64,000 bases of DNA from Bacilli bacterium. GTDB lineage: Bacteria; Bacillota_I; Bacilli_A; RFN20; CAG-288. Location of the stretch: assembly GCA_022647725.1 (NCBI GenBank), contig JALCLG010000001.1:378931-442930 (forward strand), given 5' to 3'. The notes below the pieces were generated by a model that saw only the letters and a list, made by a program, of their open reading frames with translations, had not been told where the DNA came from and searched no databases. A program made the translations under genes and the position numbers. Shown here piece by piece: positions 34,548-43,614 of this stretch (positions are counted from its first letter, which is position 1; the number at the start of each line of letters is the position of its first letter).

Positions 34548-36293
34548 TTAGGCAGTGACGGCATCATAAGCCGTCTGGAAGGCAGTATTGACGAGGGTCG
34601 TGATATCGGCATCGGAGGTGGCAGTCTTATCATCGAAGACAGTCTTGATGATGCCACCGACAGCGACACGGGCCTTAGCGGAATAAGTGAAGACATCGGA
34701 GAGGAAGTACTTGTTGCCCGTCGTATAGGTCGTATCAAGCTTCAGAGCTTCGCCAGTATAGGCGGCACCCTTGGCAGAATAGGTCGCATCAGCGGTGACA
34801 CCCGCGGTAGCGGCATCCGTCAAAGCCTTGATGGTGCTGGAATTATAGGAGCTGGTACGAAGCGGGAAGTAAGCAGTGTTCTTGGCTAAGGTAGCGGAAT
34901 TATCGGTACTGGTCAGATACTTGTAGAACTCCCAGGCACCGAGCTGCTCATTGACATCAGCCTTCTGGAAGAAGGTCAGTGACGGACCCTGAGAAATGAC
35001 AGATTCCGGACCGGCAACAGGAGTCTTGGTGGAATCATAGATGGAATCATCGATGCCTAAAGCCGGATTCAAAGTAGCTTCGAAACCGCCATCGGTAGCG
35101 AAATAACGGGCACCGGCCGTGGACGAGACAGCCATGAAGATGGTACCGGCAACGACCTTGTTGGAAGAATAATCATGATAACCCTTGGCAGCATTGGTAA
35201 TCGGCAGCTGGTTCTGGGTGCAGATCAGGCCTTCGTTGTTCCACTTCTTCAGCTGAACAACCAATTTCTTAGCGGCATCATTGTTGAAGAGAACCTGATG
35301 GGCGACATCGGCACCGGTGCCATCCGTGTAAGGAATGTTCATCGACTTGAGGAGGGAGATGAACATATTCTCGCCGGAATCCCAGCAGAACGGAATGGAC
35401 TTGAAATAGCCATCGGTATCCTTCTGTTCTTTGAAGAGATCCGGGAAATCAACCTTCATCTGACGGGCCGTCTTGATCATATCGGTCCAATTGGTCGGAA
35501 CAGCGTAGGCAGCCTTGGAATCGGCAGCGACCGGAGCCGTATAGACAGCGGTGGTCGTGCCATTGGAAGTCTTGGTGGTATCGGTTCCGGCTTTGCCAGC
35601 ACCGACCTTGTCGAAGACAGTCTTGTTGATGGCAACCGTCTCAGAAGACTTGGAATACGGCATGGACAGATACTTGCCGCCGTACATACCCTTTTCGATG
35701 TTGAGATAGTTCTGGTTCAGATCCGAGAGGGCAGTCGTGGCATCATCGACATACTCACCGGCCGGCGTGGTCTTCTTACCGAAACCGACCTTGCTGTCGC
35801 TGACATAGCTGGACATATCCAACGTGGCTTCCGCTTCATTGAAGGTAGCAACGTTATCGCCATAGCAGGTGGCCATGGTCGGAGTATCGCCGCTCTTCAG
35901 ACCGGCAGAGACAGCTGCAACAATTTCATTGTAGGTGCCCTTGTAGACCTGATTGACAGTGATGTTGGTATGTTCCGCATGGAAAGCATCAATCAAATCC
36001 TTGGCATAATAATACTCACGATAGGTGCTCGATTTCCGGGCATCGGCTTCCGTGGTCTTGGTCAGATCCGGAACCTGATAGTTGTTCCACCAGGTAACGG
36101 TAACGGCCTTGGTAGGATCAACATCCGGATCTTCCGTCGGCGAGACGGTAGAAGCGGCAGTAGATGTTGTCGTTGACGTTGCTGTCGACGTTGTCGATGT
36201 TGCAGTAGATGTTGTCTTTGTGCAAGAACTCAGCCCGACGACTGCTACCATAAGAGTCAGTGCGACCAGATTGGCTTTGATTAACTTTTTCAT
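34548..36293 (-). CDS. Family 1 extracellular solute (sugar)-binding lipoprotein
   Basis: 581 residues. Signal peptide with lipobox LSSC, then a Thr/Ser-rich linker of about 30 residues, then the binding fold: VTVTWWNNYQ, AFHAEHTNITVNQ, GKYLSMPYSKSSETVAINK, PTNWTDMIKTARQM, and a C-terminal helical region. This is the MalE/UgpB class that binds oligosaccharides or glycerol-phosphodiesters. A five-G box precedes ATG 36293. It is the last of four genes, ATPase-permease-permease-binding protein. The exact sugar is not deducible. Confidence 0.88.
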   Translation of the reverse strand: MKKLIKANLVALTLMVAVVGLSSCTKTTSTATSTTSTATSTTTSTAASTVSPTEDPDVDPTKAVTVTWWNNYQVPDLTKTTEADARKSSTYREYYYAKDLIDAFHAEHTNITVNQVYKGTYNEIVAAVSAGLKSGDTPTMATCYGDNVATFNEAEATLDMSSYVSDSKVGFGKKTTPAGEYVDDATTALSDLNQNYLNIEKGMYGGKYLSMPYSKSSETVAINKTVFDKVGAGKAGTDTTKTSNGTTTAVYTAPVAADSKAAYAVPTNWTDMIKTARQMKVDFPDLFKEQKDTDGYFKSIPFCWDSGENMFISLLKSMNIPYTDGTGADVAHQVLFNNDAAKKLVVQLKKWNNEGLICTQNQLPITNAAKGYHDYSSNKVVAGTIFMAVSSTAGARYFATDGGFEATLNPALGIDDSIYDSTKTPVAGPESVISQGPSLTFFQKADVNEQLGAWEFYKYLTSTDNSATLAKNTAYFPLRTSSYNSSTIKALTDAATAGVTADATYSAKGAAYTGEALKLDTTYTTGNKYFLSDVFTYSAKARVAVGGIIKTVFDDKTATSDADITTLVNTAFQTAYDAVTA

Positions 36294-36340
36294 TGGTTTT
36301 CCCCCTTTCGTTAATAAAGTTTTTTATTAGCTTCCGGAAA

Positions 36341-37303
36341 CTATCCTTTGATACCGGCTCTGCCGGTACCTTTCATGATATATTTCCTGAAGATAATAAA
36401 CAAAGTAAACAGCGGAACGATGGTGAGAACAGAGGCACACATCTGCCAGGTATACTGCGTCCGCAGCGTCTCATCCGGCATCTGCTTGGTGAGGGCTTCG
36501 CCACGGATAGCAACTGAGATCAGCCAGTTCTTGGAGTTAGCAACAACAAGATTAGGCCAGACATAGGCATTCCAAGAACCAATCAGGTTCAGAATGAAAA
36601 TGGTAATCAAGGTCGGCATGGCTAAAGGAACCATGACTTTCCAAAGGTACTGCCAGTCGGATTTACCATCGACCTTGGCCGCCAGATAAAGCTCATTGGG
36701 GATCTGCTTGAAATTCTGCCTCAGCAAGTAGATATAGAAGACACTGGCCAGGAAGGGAAGAATCATGGTGGCATACGCCTGAGCCGTCGTCTGCTTGGCA
36801 CCGATGAAGCCGAGGTTCGACATGGTGATGTAGTTGGTAATGACCATCATCTCGCCCGGAATCATCATCGTGGCTAAGAAGGCTCCGAAGAGCACATCCC
36901 GGCCCCGGAATTTCAATCGGGCAAAAGCGAAGGCACTCAGAATGGTAATCAAGAGAGAAAGACAAGTCGTGCTGAGACCAACGACCAGCGTATTGCCAAC
37001 ATAGCGGCCGTAATTGAAACGGGCCAGCGTATTGGTGTAGTTATCGGCAACCTGTTCCCAGTAGTCGCCCTGGGAAGGGAACAGCTGACCAGCAGACATT
37101 TCTTCCTCGGACATAAAGGAGCCGAAGATCATATAGGAGAACGGGAAGATGACAAAAACCGCTCCGATGACAATCAAAGCGTAGGCAATGATCATGCCAA
37201 TGATGTGGAAAACGCGATCCTGCTTTTCAGTAGCCTGAATGTTCTTGGCTTTGCCAGGAATGATCAGGTTCAGCTGAGTGCTGACTGTGGGTACTCTTGT
37301 CAT
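36341..37303 (-). CDS. Sugar ABC permease, MalG type
   Basis: 320 residues. A cytoplasmic N-terminus of about 35 residues, six membrane helices, and the EAA loop LAAKVDGKSDWQYLWKVMVP characteristic of carbohydrate permeases. It follows the MalF-type gene by three bases and has no clear Shine-Dalgarno, so translational coupling is likely. Confidence 0.9.
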   Translation of the reverse strand: MTRVPTVSTQLNLIIPGKAKNIQATEKQDRVFHIIGMIIAYALIVIGAVFVIFPFSYMIFGSFMSEEEMSAGQLFPSQGDYWEQVADNYTNTLARFNYGRYVGNTLVVGLSTTCLSLLITILSAFAFARLKFRGRDVLFGAFLATMMIPGEMMVITNYITMSNLGFIGAKQTTAQAYATMILPFLASVFYIYLLRQNFKQIPNELYLAAKVDGKSDWQYLWKVMVPLAMPTLITIFILNLIGSWNAYVWPNLVVANSKNWLISVAIRGEALTKQMPDETLRTQYTWQMCASVLTIVPLFTLFIIFRKYIMKGTGRAGIKG

Positions 37304-37306
37304 GGT

Positions 37307-38239
37307 TTAATAATACACTCGCTTTTTGGAAATCTGCATCTGGACCAAGGTCAATGCAAGGATGAAGATAAAGAGAATGACGGCCGCGGCCGAGGCATAC
37401 TGAACCTGTTTGACACCATCGCTGAGTTTGTCATAAATGTAGTAAACGACGGTATACAGATCCGGAACGTTCGGATTGTTCGTATATTTACGATTGAAGA
37501 GACCGATGATGGCGTTATATTCCTTGAAGGCACCGATGAACGAAGTGATGGTGATGTAAAGAATCTGAGGGGAAAGCAGCGGAACGGTGATCTTCATAGC
37601 CGTCCGGAACTTGGACGTGCCATCAATCTTGGCAGCCTGATAATACTGTTTATCAATGTTCTGCAAGCCAGAGGAGAAGATCAGGATCTTGTAGGGCATA
37701 GCTGACCAGATGATATAAAGGCAAAGGATGATCATGGAGTGGCCCCAATCGGCGTGGGAACTGACCCAAGCCGTATCGAGGTGGAAGATGGCGTTGAAGA
37801 CGCCGCCATCGCCGAAGATGACAGCAAAGACCATACCGACGGCAATGACGTTCGTGACATACGGCATGAAGAAGATGGTCTGGAAGAACTTCTGCAGGAA
37901 CTTGATGTTGTTAAGAAGAATAGAGATGAACAGCGACAGGATGACCGAAATCGGGACGGTGACGAAGGTGATGATCAGGGTGTTGGTCAAGGCGGATGGC
38001 TTATTGAATGCTAAGAAGGTTTTATCGAGCGTTCCGGTAGAAGCATTCCGGGCAACGAAGCCCAAAACGACACCATAGTTATCGAACGTGAAACCTTTGT
38101 TGGCACCCGTGGCGGAGTTGTAATCCTTGAGGAAGGAAACCACAATCGTGTTAATCAAAGGGAAGAACGTGAAAACCGCCATGAGAATCAAGACGGGGGC
38201 GAGATAGAGCCAGGCTTTCCAGTTATTCTTTTCTTCCAT
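37307..38239 (-). CDS. Sugar ABC permease, MalF type
   Basis: 310 residues, six membrane helices, EAA loop QAAKIDGTSKFRTAMKITVP. Together with the MalG-type protein it makes the membrane channel. Starts two bases after the ATPase stop. Confidence 0.9.
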   Translation of the reverse strand: MEEKNNWKAWLYLAPVLILMAVFTFFPLINTIVVSFLKDYNSATGANKGFTFDNYGVVLGFVARNASTGTLDKTFLAFNKPSALTNTLIITFVTVPISVILSLFISILLNNIKFLQKFFQTIFFMPYVTNVIAVGMVFAVIFGDGGVFNAIFHLDTAWVSSHADWGHSMIILCLYIIWSAMPYKILIFSSGLQNIDKQYYQAAKIDGTSKFRTAMKITVPLLSPQILYITITSFIGAFKEYNAIIGLFNRKYTNNPNVPDLYTVVYYIYDKLSDGVKQVQYASAAAVILFIFILALTLVQMQISKKRVYY

Positions 38240-38241
38240 AA

Positions 38242-39789
38242 CTAAATGGCAATTCTCTTTTCCGTCGTATGGTCAAAGACATAGATCTTGGTCGGACGGA
38301 CGGCAAAGCGGATGTCGCCCTTGGTGGCTTTGATATCGGAATCAATGATGATCTTGATGGCCTGACCGATGAAATACGGCGAGGAACAGATGAGAGACAG
38401 ATCCCGGCCCTGCGTCACAATCTGCGTACAGGTCAAGGTCAAGGTCTTCTGATCTTCCGGAGCCTCGTCCGCCATTAAGAAGCCTTCCGGACGGATGCCG
38501 ATATAGACCGGTCCGTCAGCCAGCGTCTTCTGGGAGGTGTAAATCTTCTCGGCACCAATATATACGCCGTTATCCTTGATGGTTCCCTCAAAGACATTGA
38601 TAGGAGGATTTCCCAAGAACTTGGCAACAAAGAGATTCTCCGGATCACGGTAGACATCCTGCGGATGAGCCATTTGCATCTTAGTGCCCAGCTTCATGAC
38701 GACGATATCATCGCAGATGGACATGGCTTCTTCCTGGTCGTGGGTGACGAAGATGGTAGTGATATGAGTCTCCTGCTGAATCCGCCGGATCTCTTCACGG
38801 GTCTGGATTCGTAAACGGGCATCCAGATTCGAGAGCGGCTCATCCAGCAACAGGACACGAGGCTTCTTCACCAACGCACGGGCGATGGCAACACGCTGCT
38901 GCTGACCGCCGGAAAGTTCGCTCGGCTTGCGGTCCAGATACTGACTGATCTGGACGAGTCTTGCCGACTCTCTCACGAAGGCATCAATCTCATCCTTGGT
39001 GAGTTTGCGGGTAATCTTCTTCGTCTTGTCGTTTTCCAGGATTTCGTATTTTTCATTCCAGGTCAGGCCTTTGGCCGTCAGCGCCTGTTTGTCTTTAACA
39101 AGCTTTGCGGTATAAAAGCCAAGATACTGTTGGGCCGTCTCTGCCAGGTTCGAACTGGTTTGGAAGTTCATCTTGAAAAGAGCATTAGCGACATATTGGC
39201 TGATTTGGAACTTCTCGCAGAGCGCTTCGATGGCAAATCCTTTATGAAGACGGTAGACCGGCTTTGCAGGAGTCTGTTCTTCCTTCTTCGACTTGGAAAG
39301 CTTGGCAGCCACCTTCTTGAAGAAGGGCGGCAGGTCATGCGGTTTCACTTCAACGACGCTGCCAAGAATCGTATCCTTGATCAGCTGCGGATCCTTCAGC
39401 AGTCTCAGATAGGTTTCATCCTCGAGACAGGCAAAGGATTTCTCGTTCTCACTGACTTTGAGGTTGGCTAAAGGGAAGGCAATGTTTTTATAAACCGTCA
39501 TATGCGGATACAGAGCGTAGTTCTGGAAAACCAGGCCAATGCCCCGTTTCTCCGGAGCCAGATGCGTGACATCCTCATCATCAAACCAGATTTCGCCGCT
39601 GGTCGGTTCAGTCAAACCGGAAATCATATAAAGCGTCGTTGATTTGCCACATCCGGAAGGACCTAAAAGACCTAAAAGCTCTCCATCTTTGACGGTGACA
39701 GTTAAGTTATCGACAGCGACCGTATCCGGAATATTCCGGCTCGGATCACCGGGAAATTTTTTAGTCAGTCCTACAAGTCTGATTTCCAT
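38242..39789 (-). CDS. Sugar ABC transporter ATPase (MsmK/MalK-like) with a large internal insertion
   Basis: 515 residues. Walker [10 protein letters not shown] (43-51), Q-loop FQNYALYP, signature LSGGQQQR (293-), Walker [13 protein letters not shown]-loop VTHDQEE, then an OB-type regulatory domain with IGIRPEGF. MalK-type enzymes are near 370 residues with about 50 residues between Q-loop and signature; here the gap is about 200. The extra residues (about 110-268) are Lys-rich and helical. Having its own ATPase suggests a dedicated importer. GGGAG precedes ATG 39789; TATAAT lies at 39821-39826. Confidence 0.9.
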   Translation of the reverse strand: MEIRLVGLTKKFPGDPSRNIPDTVAVDNLTVTVKDGELLGLLGPSGCGKSTTLYMISGLTEPTSGEIWFDDEDVTHLAPEKRGIGLVFQNYALYPHMTVYKNIAFPLANLKVSENEKSFACLEDETYLRLLKDPQLIKDTILGSVVEVKPHDLPPFFKKVAAKLSKSKKEEQTPAKPVYRLHKGFAIEALCEKFQISQYVANALFKMNFQTSSNLAETAQQYLGFYTAKLVKDKQALTAKGLTWNEKYEILENDKTKKITRKLTKDEIDAFVRESARLVQISQYLDRKPSELSGGQQQRVAIARALVKKPRVLLLDEPLSNLDARLRIQTREEIRRIQQETHITTIFVTHDQEEAMSICDDIVVMKLGTKMQMAHPQDVYRDPENLFVAKFLGNPPINVFEGTIKDNGVYIGAEKIYTSQKTLADGPVYIGIRPEGFLMADEAPEDQKTLTLTCTQIVTQGRDLSLICSSPYFIGQAIKIIIDSDIKATKGDIRFAVRPTKIYVFDHTTEKRIAI

Positions 39790-39820
39790 GGCCTATCTCC
39801 CGTTCATTTCGTTAAGAAAT

Positions 39821-39826
39821 ATTATA
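39821..39826 (-). promoter_or_regulatory. -10 box of the sugar ABC operon
   Basis: TATAAT on the minus strand, 31 bases before ATG 39789; the -35 is not clear. Confidence 0.5.
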
Positions 39827-39912
39827 CCCCCATTCCGGCTAGAAAAAAACCTGAAATTGTAAGGGGATGGTAACGCAAAATCAAGTTGGAGTAAAGACAA
39901 GGATCCGTCACC

Positions 39913-40905
39913 TCACTTTTTAAAATCAATATCGTTATTCGTCAAGGTAATCTTCGCTTTCTGACGTTGGATGTTCCGATACTCGTAAATATCTTTGTAG
40001 AGGGATGTTTCCTCGACGCTGACGACATAAACGCCGCAGACATAGTCCGATAAATCCTGATGGGTTTTCTTGACCACCAGCATCGTCAAAGAAACCGCCA
40101 AAGGAATCAAAAAGGCGAAGATGGAGCCTAAAAAGACGAGAATGAAGCTAAAGAGGAAACGGCAGAGGAAACGTCCGGTGCTGCAGCTGAATCCGTCCGC
40201 GGCAACCCGGCCGATCTTGGTCAGTTTCATGCCCAGTGTTTGCTTGCCCCTGGCGAAGATCAGCGGCATCAGCAGATAGTAAATAATATACGAAAGAACA
40301 AAGGTCAGGACAATGCCGAGGAAGTTGATGCGGTTGATGCGGTTGCGGGTCGTTAAGTAAGTCTTGTCCAGCTGCAGATAGCCGATGGCTTTGTCGGTAT
40401 AGGTGTTGGAATAGAAAGCATAGTAGGTGGCATCATAATCGGCATTGGTCAAAGCTCGTGAGAAGTCCGCAGTAAAAAGCTTCGTGGTCTTGTCATCGAG
40501 GGTTGCCTCGGCTTTGAAGCCTTGGTAGGTGCTTAATCCTTTCCCTTCCAAAGGCTCTTTGAGAAACTCCGTGAAGAAGTAGGTCATATCCTCGTCCAGG
40601 GCCTGGCTCTTCTGGTTATAGGTGAGAGTGGTGTCGTCCGTGAGAGTATCCAGAACCTTCGTGACGCTGTCATCCTTGGTCTCATAAAGATGAGAAGCGA
40701 CTAAGGTCTCGTTCCGGGAAGCCAGAATAGCCTTGTATCCGGCATTGGTCTGAATCAGAGAAAGGGTTCCGAAAAGAAGCAGGAGACCTGTCACAGCCAT
40801 TACAAAGAAATCAAAAAGCTGAGCACTCAGGATTTTTCCTAAGGAGGCACGGGTGTAATCCAAGGTAATGATTTGCGGTTTATTCTCAGTATCAGGGGTT
40901 TCCAT
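39913..40905 (-). CDS. RDD-family membrane protein (second of pair)
   Basis: 330 residues from ATG 40905, overlapping the previous gene; an ATG at 40926 is the alternative, and neither has a strong ribosome site. A first membrane helix (FDFFVMAVTGLLLLFGTLSL), an extracytoplasmic part of about 150 residues rich in Thr, Asp and Tyr, then two helices, a conserved cytoplasmic RGKQTLGMKLTKIG segment typical of RDD proteins, and one further pair of helices. Some RDD proteins are linked to ion exchange; the role here is unknown. Confidence 0.78.
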   Translation of the reverse strand: METPDTENKPQIITLDYTRASLGKILSAQLFDFFVMAVTGLLLLFGTLSLIQTNAGYKAILASRNETLVASHLYETKDDSVTKVLDTLTDDTTLTYNQKSQALDEDMTYFFTEFLKEPLEGKGLSTYQGFKAEATLDDKTTKLFTADFSRALTNADYDATYYAFYSNTYTDKAIGYLQLDKTYLTTRNRINRINFLGIVLTFVLSYIIYYLLMPLIFARGKQTLGMKLTKIGRVAADGFSCSTGRFLCRFLFSFILVFLGSIFAFLIPLAVSLTMLVVKKTHQDLSDYVCGVYVVSVEETSLYKDIYEYRNIQRQKAKITLTNNDIDFKK

Positions 40906-42088
40906 GAGTGTTTTTAGGATCCTCATTGATCGTACGGCTCACGACAAAGACTCGCCCGTCTTTCATGATCTGGCCGGACAGGAATTCACTGATGGTCTGC
41001 TTCCGGTTGGGGTTGATGAAGGTCAGGACGAAAGAAAAGATCATCAAGAGCAGGGAAGCCAGCCCTAAGATCATTAAGCTGACATTCGGAAGAAGGCTGA
41101 TATCCAGTAGGCTGAGGGCATTGACGCCATAATAGCAGAAGAAGACCAGCGGAAGAACGGACACATAGGCTACTGCCAGAAGGAGGCTATGACCTAAGAG
41201 AGAGAGCCAGGAAGGCGTCTTCCCTTCTGAGGTGGTCACGCCGATCTTCAGAATCTTGTCCGTGGTGGTCATCCCGTTTTTCAGAATCAACGGGGCCGCA
41301 AAATAGACCAAAAGGATTCCCAAAACATAGGAAACCAGCACCTCGCAGTGTTTGATCTTGTAAAGAAGGGTTGTCTTGTCGGTGAAGGTCTGATTCTCTT
41401 TGACATACGGGGCGTAGTAGGTGATGAACTCCTGACTGCCCAGTGAGAGCAGCTGACCATAGCCGGCCGTCAGATTATCATAGATTGTCTTGCCGATAGC
41501 ATAGGTATCATCCCGAAGATAGTTGTCCAAGGCTTCGGCATTGGCCAGAGTGAGATAGGGGTAGTCCCCTGTCTCAAAATAGTCGACGGTTACCTTAGAG
41601 ACCAAGAGGCTCCGGTAGGAGGCAACGTCGGCAACGGCTCGGTCTTCATCCGCCAATGAGAAGTTCTCTTTGTTGGCTTTCTTAAACGAGGTATAGAAAT
41701 AATAAGCGTTATCAGTTTCTGGAGTGATAGCGTCATATCCGGCATAGGTTGCTTGGCTGATATCTGTTTTACCATTTTTCTTAAGACTTGCTAAGGTTGC
41801 TTCATAGATATTCCGCTTTACCAGGGCTGAGGAACCCACCAGCCCTCCGGTGGAATCATCGACCTCATCCAGCTTCGAACTCTCGACCAAGGAATAAAGA
41901 TTGTCCCGGCTCTGACTGGCTTGGTCCGTCAGGCTCTTGACGGAACCTGTCTGCTGACCGATGGCATCGCTGGCCACAAAAAAGAGAAGTGTCAGAATCA
42001 GGAGCGTCAGGTAATCCAAAACCAGCGCTCCCAGTTTCCTTCCCCGGGTAACCGGCTCGCTATCGGCATAGAAATTGATGTCAGTCAT
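40892..42088 (-). CDS. RDD-family membrane protein (first of pair), probably leaderless
   Basis: 398 residues from ATG 42088. N-terminal RDD segment (VTRGRKLGALVLDYLTLLIL), an extracytoplasmic insert of about 190 residues between helices 1 and 2, then a helix, the TTTDKILKIGVTTSEGK segment and further helices. It resembles its downstream neighbour in plan and is probably an ancient paralogue; the two overlap and should form one complex. TATAAT at 42098-42103 lies nine bases before the ATG, so no leader is expected. Confidence 0.78.
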   Translation of the reverse strand: MTDINFYADSEPVTRGRKLGALVLDYLTLLILTLLFFVASDAIGQQTGSVKSLTDQASQSRDNLYSLVESSKLDEVDDSTGGLVGSSALVKRNIYEATLASLKKNGKTDISQATYAGYDAITPETDNAYYFYTSFKKANKENFSLADEDRAVADVASYRSLLVSKVTVDYFETGDYPYLTLANAEALDNYLRDDTYAIGKTIYDNLTAGYGQLLSLGSQEFITYYAPYVKENQTFTDKTTLLYKIKHCEVLVSYVLGILLVYFAAPLILKNGMTTTDKILKIGVTTSEGKTPSWLSLLGHSLLLAVAYVSVLPLVFFCYYGVNALSLLDISLLPNVSLMILGLASLLLMIFSFVLTFINPNRKQTISEFLSGQIMKDGRVFVVSRTINEDPKNTHGNP

Positions 42089-42097
42089 ATCGGGGAT

Positions 42098-42103
42098 ATT
42101 ATA
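42098..42103 (-). promoter_or_regulatory. -10 box of the RDD gene pair
   Basis: TATAAT on the minus strand ending nine bases before ATG 42088; transcription should start within two or three bases of the start codon. Confidence 0.55.
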
Positions 42104-42144
42104 CCTTGCCAGCACAGGGTTTCGCTGAAAAGAAACTGATTTCT

Positions 42145-42174
42145 TTGACTTACCCCCTTAGGCATGATTAGAAT
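42145..42174 (+). promoter_or_regulatory. Promoter of the SIR2-domain gene
   Basis: TTGACT (42145-42150), 18 bases, TAGAAT (42169-42174); a leader of about 25 bases with AAGGAAAG follows. Confidence 0.7.
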
Positions 42175-42206
42175 AGTCAAAGGCCGTCTAAGGAAAGCGT
42201 GGTACT

Positions 42207-43511
42207 ATGGATAAAAAAGCCCGCGAAGATTATACTTTCCAGAAAAAGTGTCTCCTCGTTCTTCTGTTCCTCTATTATATGAACAATATCGATTACCAGG
42301 ATATTACGCTCCGTTCCTTCGGTTTTCATTTTGATCCCACCTGCAATTTCAAGGCGATTGTCATCTCCAAGAAAGAGCATATCCATAAATATGTCGTCCA
42401 TATCTTCAACTCCCTGAAAGATGCTGATCTGACTTCCCTGGACGTCATGGGCAACGTCAACATCATGAAGGTTCCTTCGGTGGAAGGACAGGTCTTCGCT
42501 TCACCGCTGGCTTGTCTCAACGTCTATTTCGATGGCATTGATTTCTATGCCACCGGCTTCATCGAAGGTGAGGCCTTCTCCTATGCCACCAAGACTCAGC
42601 GTCCGGTCCGCACCGATGAACTGCTCTCTCATCTCAACAATGACAAGGACGTCCAGGGCAAAAACGATTCCGCTCCGTCGTTCTTGCTGTGGCTGCTGAA
42701 GCTGTATACCAACCGCCTCCATGTTGATCTCATCATGGGAGCCGGCATCAACGAAGACTATGGTGCCAAGAACTGGAGTGAGCTCCTCTCCGCCCTCAAT
42801 GCCGAGTTCTATCAAGGCAACGATACTTTACAGGCCGGCATCAAGAATTACGTCGGCAAGGAACTCTTCACCAATTCCATGGTCTTGAAGACCTCTGGCT
42901 TTGATATCTATAAATCCCTTTGCCATGAGCTTTATGAGTTCAAGGAAGCCAAATCCTTCAACAATTCGGATTCCACCCTTTACCAGTGTGTGAATTTCAT
43001 CGAAAAACATCCGGGAACCTCGGTCATTACCTATAATTACGACACCAACCTCGAATATCTCTTGAAGAAGAGGAATCTCCTTTATACGACCGTCTATGAT
43101 GACAACTCCTTTGTCACCAAGGACAGCATCTGTGAGATTTACCATGTCCACGGACTGATTCCCTATGGCAAATACGACCAGCCGAAATTCACCGACTCCG
43201 TCATCTTCAATGAAGCCGACTACTACTATCTCTATAACAACCCGTATTCGTGGAACATCTCCAAGCAGCTCCACGATTTCAAATTCAATGTCTGCATCTT
43301 CATCGGCATCTCCTTGACGGATCCGGATATGAAACGCCTTCTGGATGTCGCCGATAACCCGCTGAAGTTCAACTTCATCTTCGTCAAGCGACGGTTAGAT
43401 TACTCCGAAGAAGTCTACCGGGATATCACCACCTACTTCTTTGCCTTTGACCTCATCACCATCTGGATTGATGACTACGAAGAAATTGCCACCTGGCTCA
43501 ATGCCCTGTAG
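42207..43511 (+). CDS. SIR2-like domain protein, candidate NADase of an antiphage system
   Basis: 434 residues. The C-terminal two thirds shows the SIR2-like (SIR2_2) pattern: LIMGAGINEDYG (178-186, NAD-binding glycine loop) with W190, VITYNYDTN (273-281, catalytic-type Asn277), YHVHG (312-316, catalytic-type His315), and FIGISLTDPD (365-373). The first 165 residues form a separate domain I do not recognise. SIR2-like domains of this class in ThsA, DSR1/2 and SIR2-HerA destroy NAD during phage infection. It has its own promoter and terminator and no recognised defence partner beside it. The defence role is inference. Confidence 0.8.
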   Translation: MDKKAREDYTFQKKCLLVLLFLYYMNNIDYQDITLRSFGFHFDPTCNFKAIVISKKEHIHKYVVHIFNSLKDADLTSLDVMGNVNIMKVPSVEGQVFASPLACLNVYFDGIDFYATGFIEGEAFSYATKTQRPVRTDELLSHLNNDKDVQGKNDSAPSFLLWLLKLYTNRLHVDLIMGAGINEDYGAKNWSELLSALNAEFYQGNDTLQAGIKNYVGKELFTNSMVLKTSGFDIYKSLCHELYEFKEAKSFNNSDSTLYQCVNFIEKHPGTSVITYNYDTNLEYLLKKRNLLYTTVYDDNSFVTKDSICEIYHVHGLIPYGKYDQPKFTDSVIFNEADYYYLYNNPYSWNISKQLHDFKFNVCIFIGISLTDPDMKRLLDVADNPLKFNFIFVKRRLDYSEEVYRDITTYFFAFDLITIWIDDYEEIATWLNAL

Positions 43512-43563
43512 CCTTTTCCGGATACGCTCTCTTCAAAAGCAAAGGAATTGTTTTCAAAAGACA

Positions 43564-43609
43564 TAAAAATAACGGCTTCGGAATCAATGATTCCAAGGCC
43601 GTTATTTTT
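43564..43609. terminator. Bidirectional terminator between SIR2 gene and RimK-like gene
   Basis: AAAAATAACGGC and GCCGTTATTTTT enclose a second stem GGAATCA/TGATTCC; it serves both converging genes. Confidence 0.9.
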
Positions 43610-43614
43610 GAATG

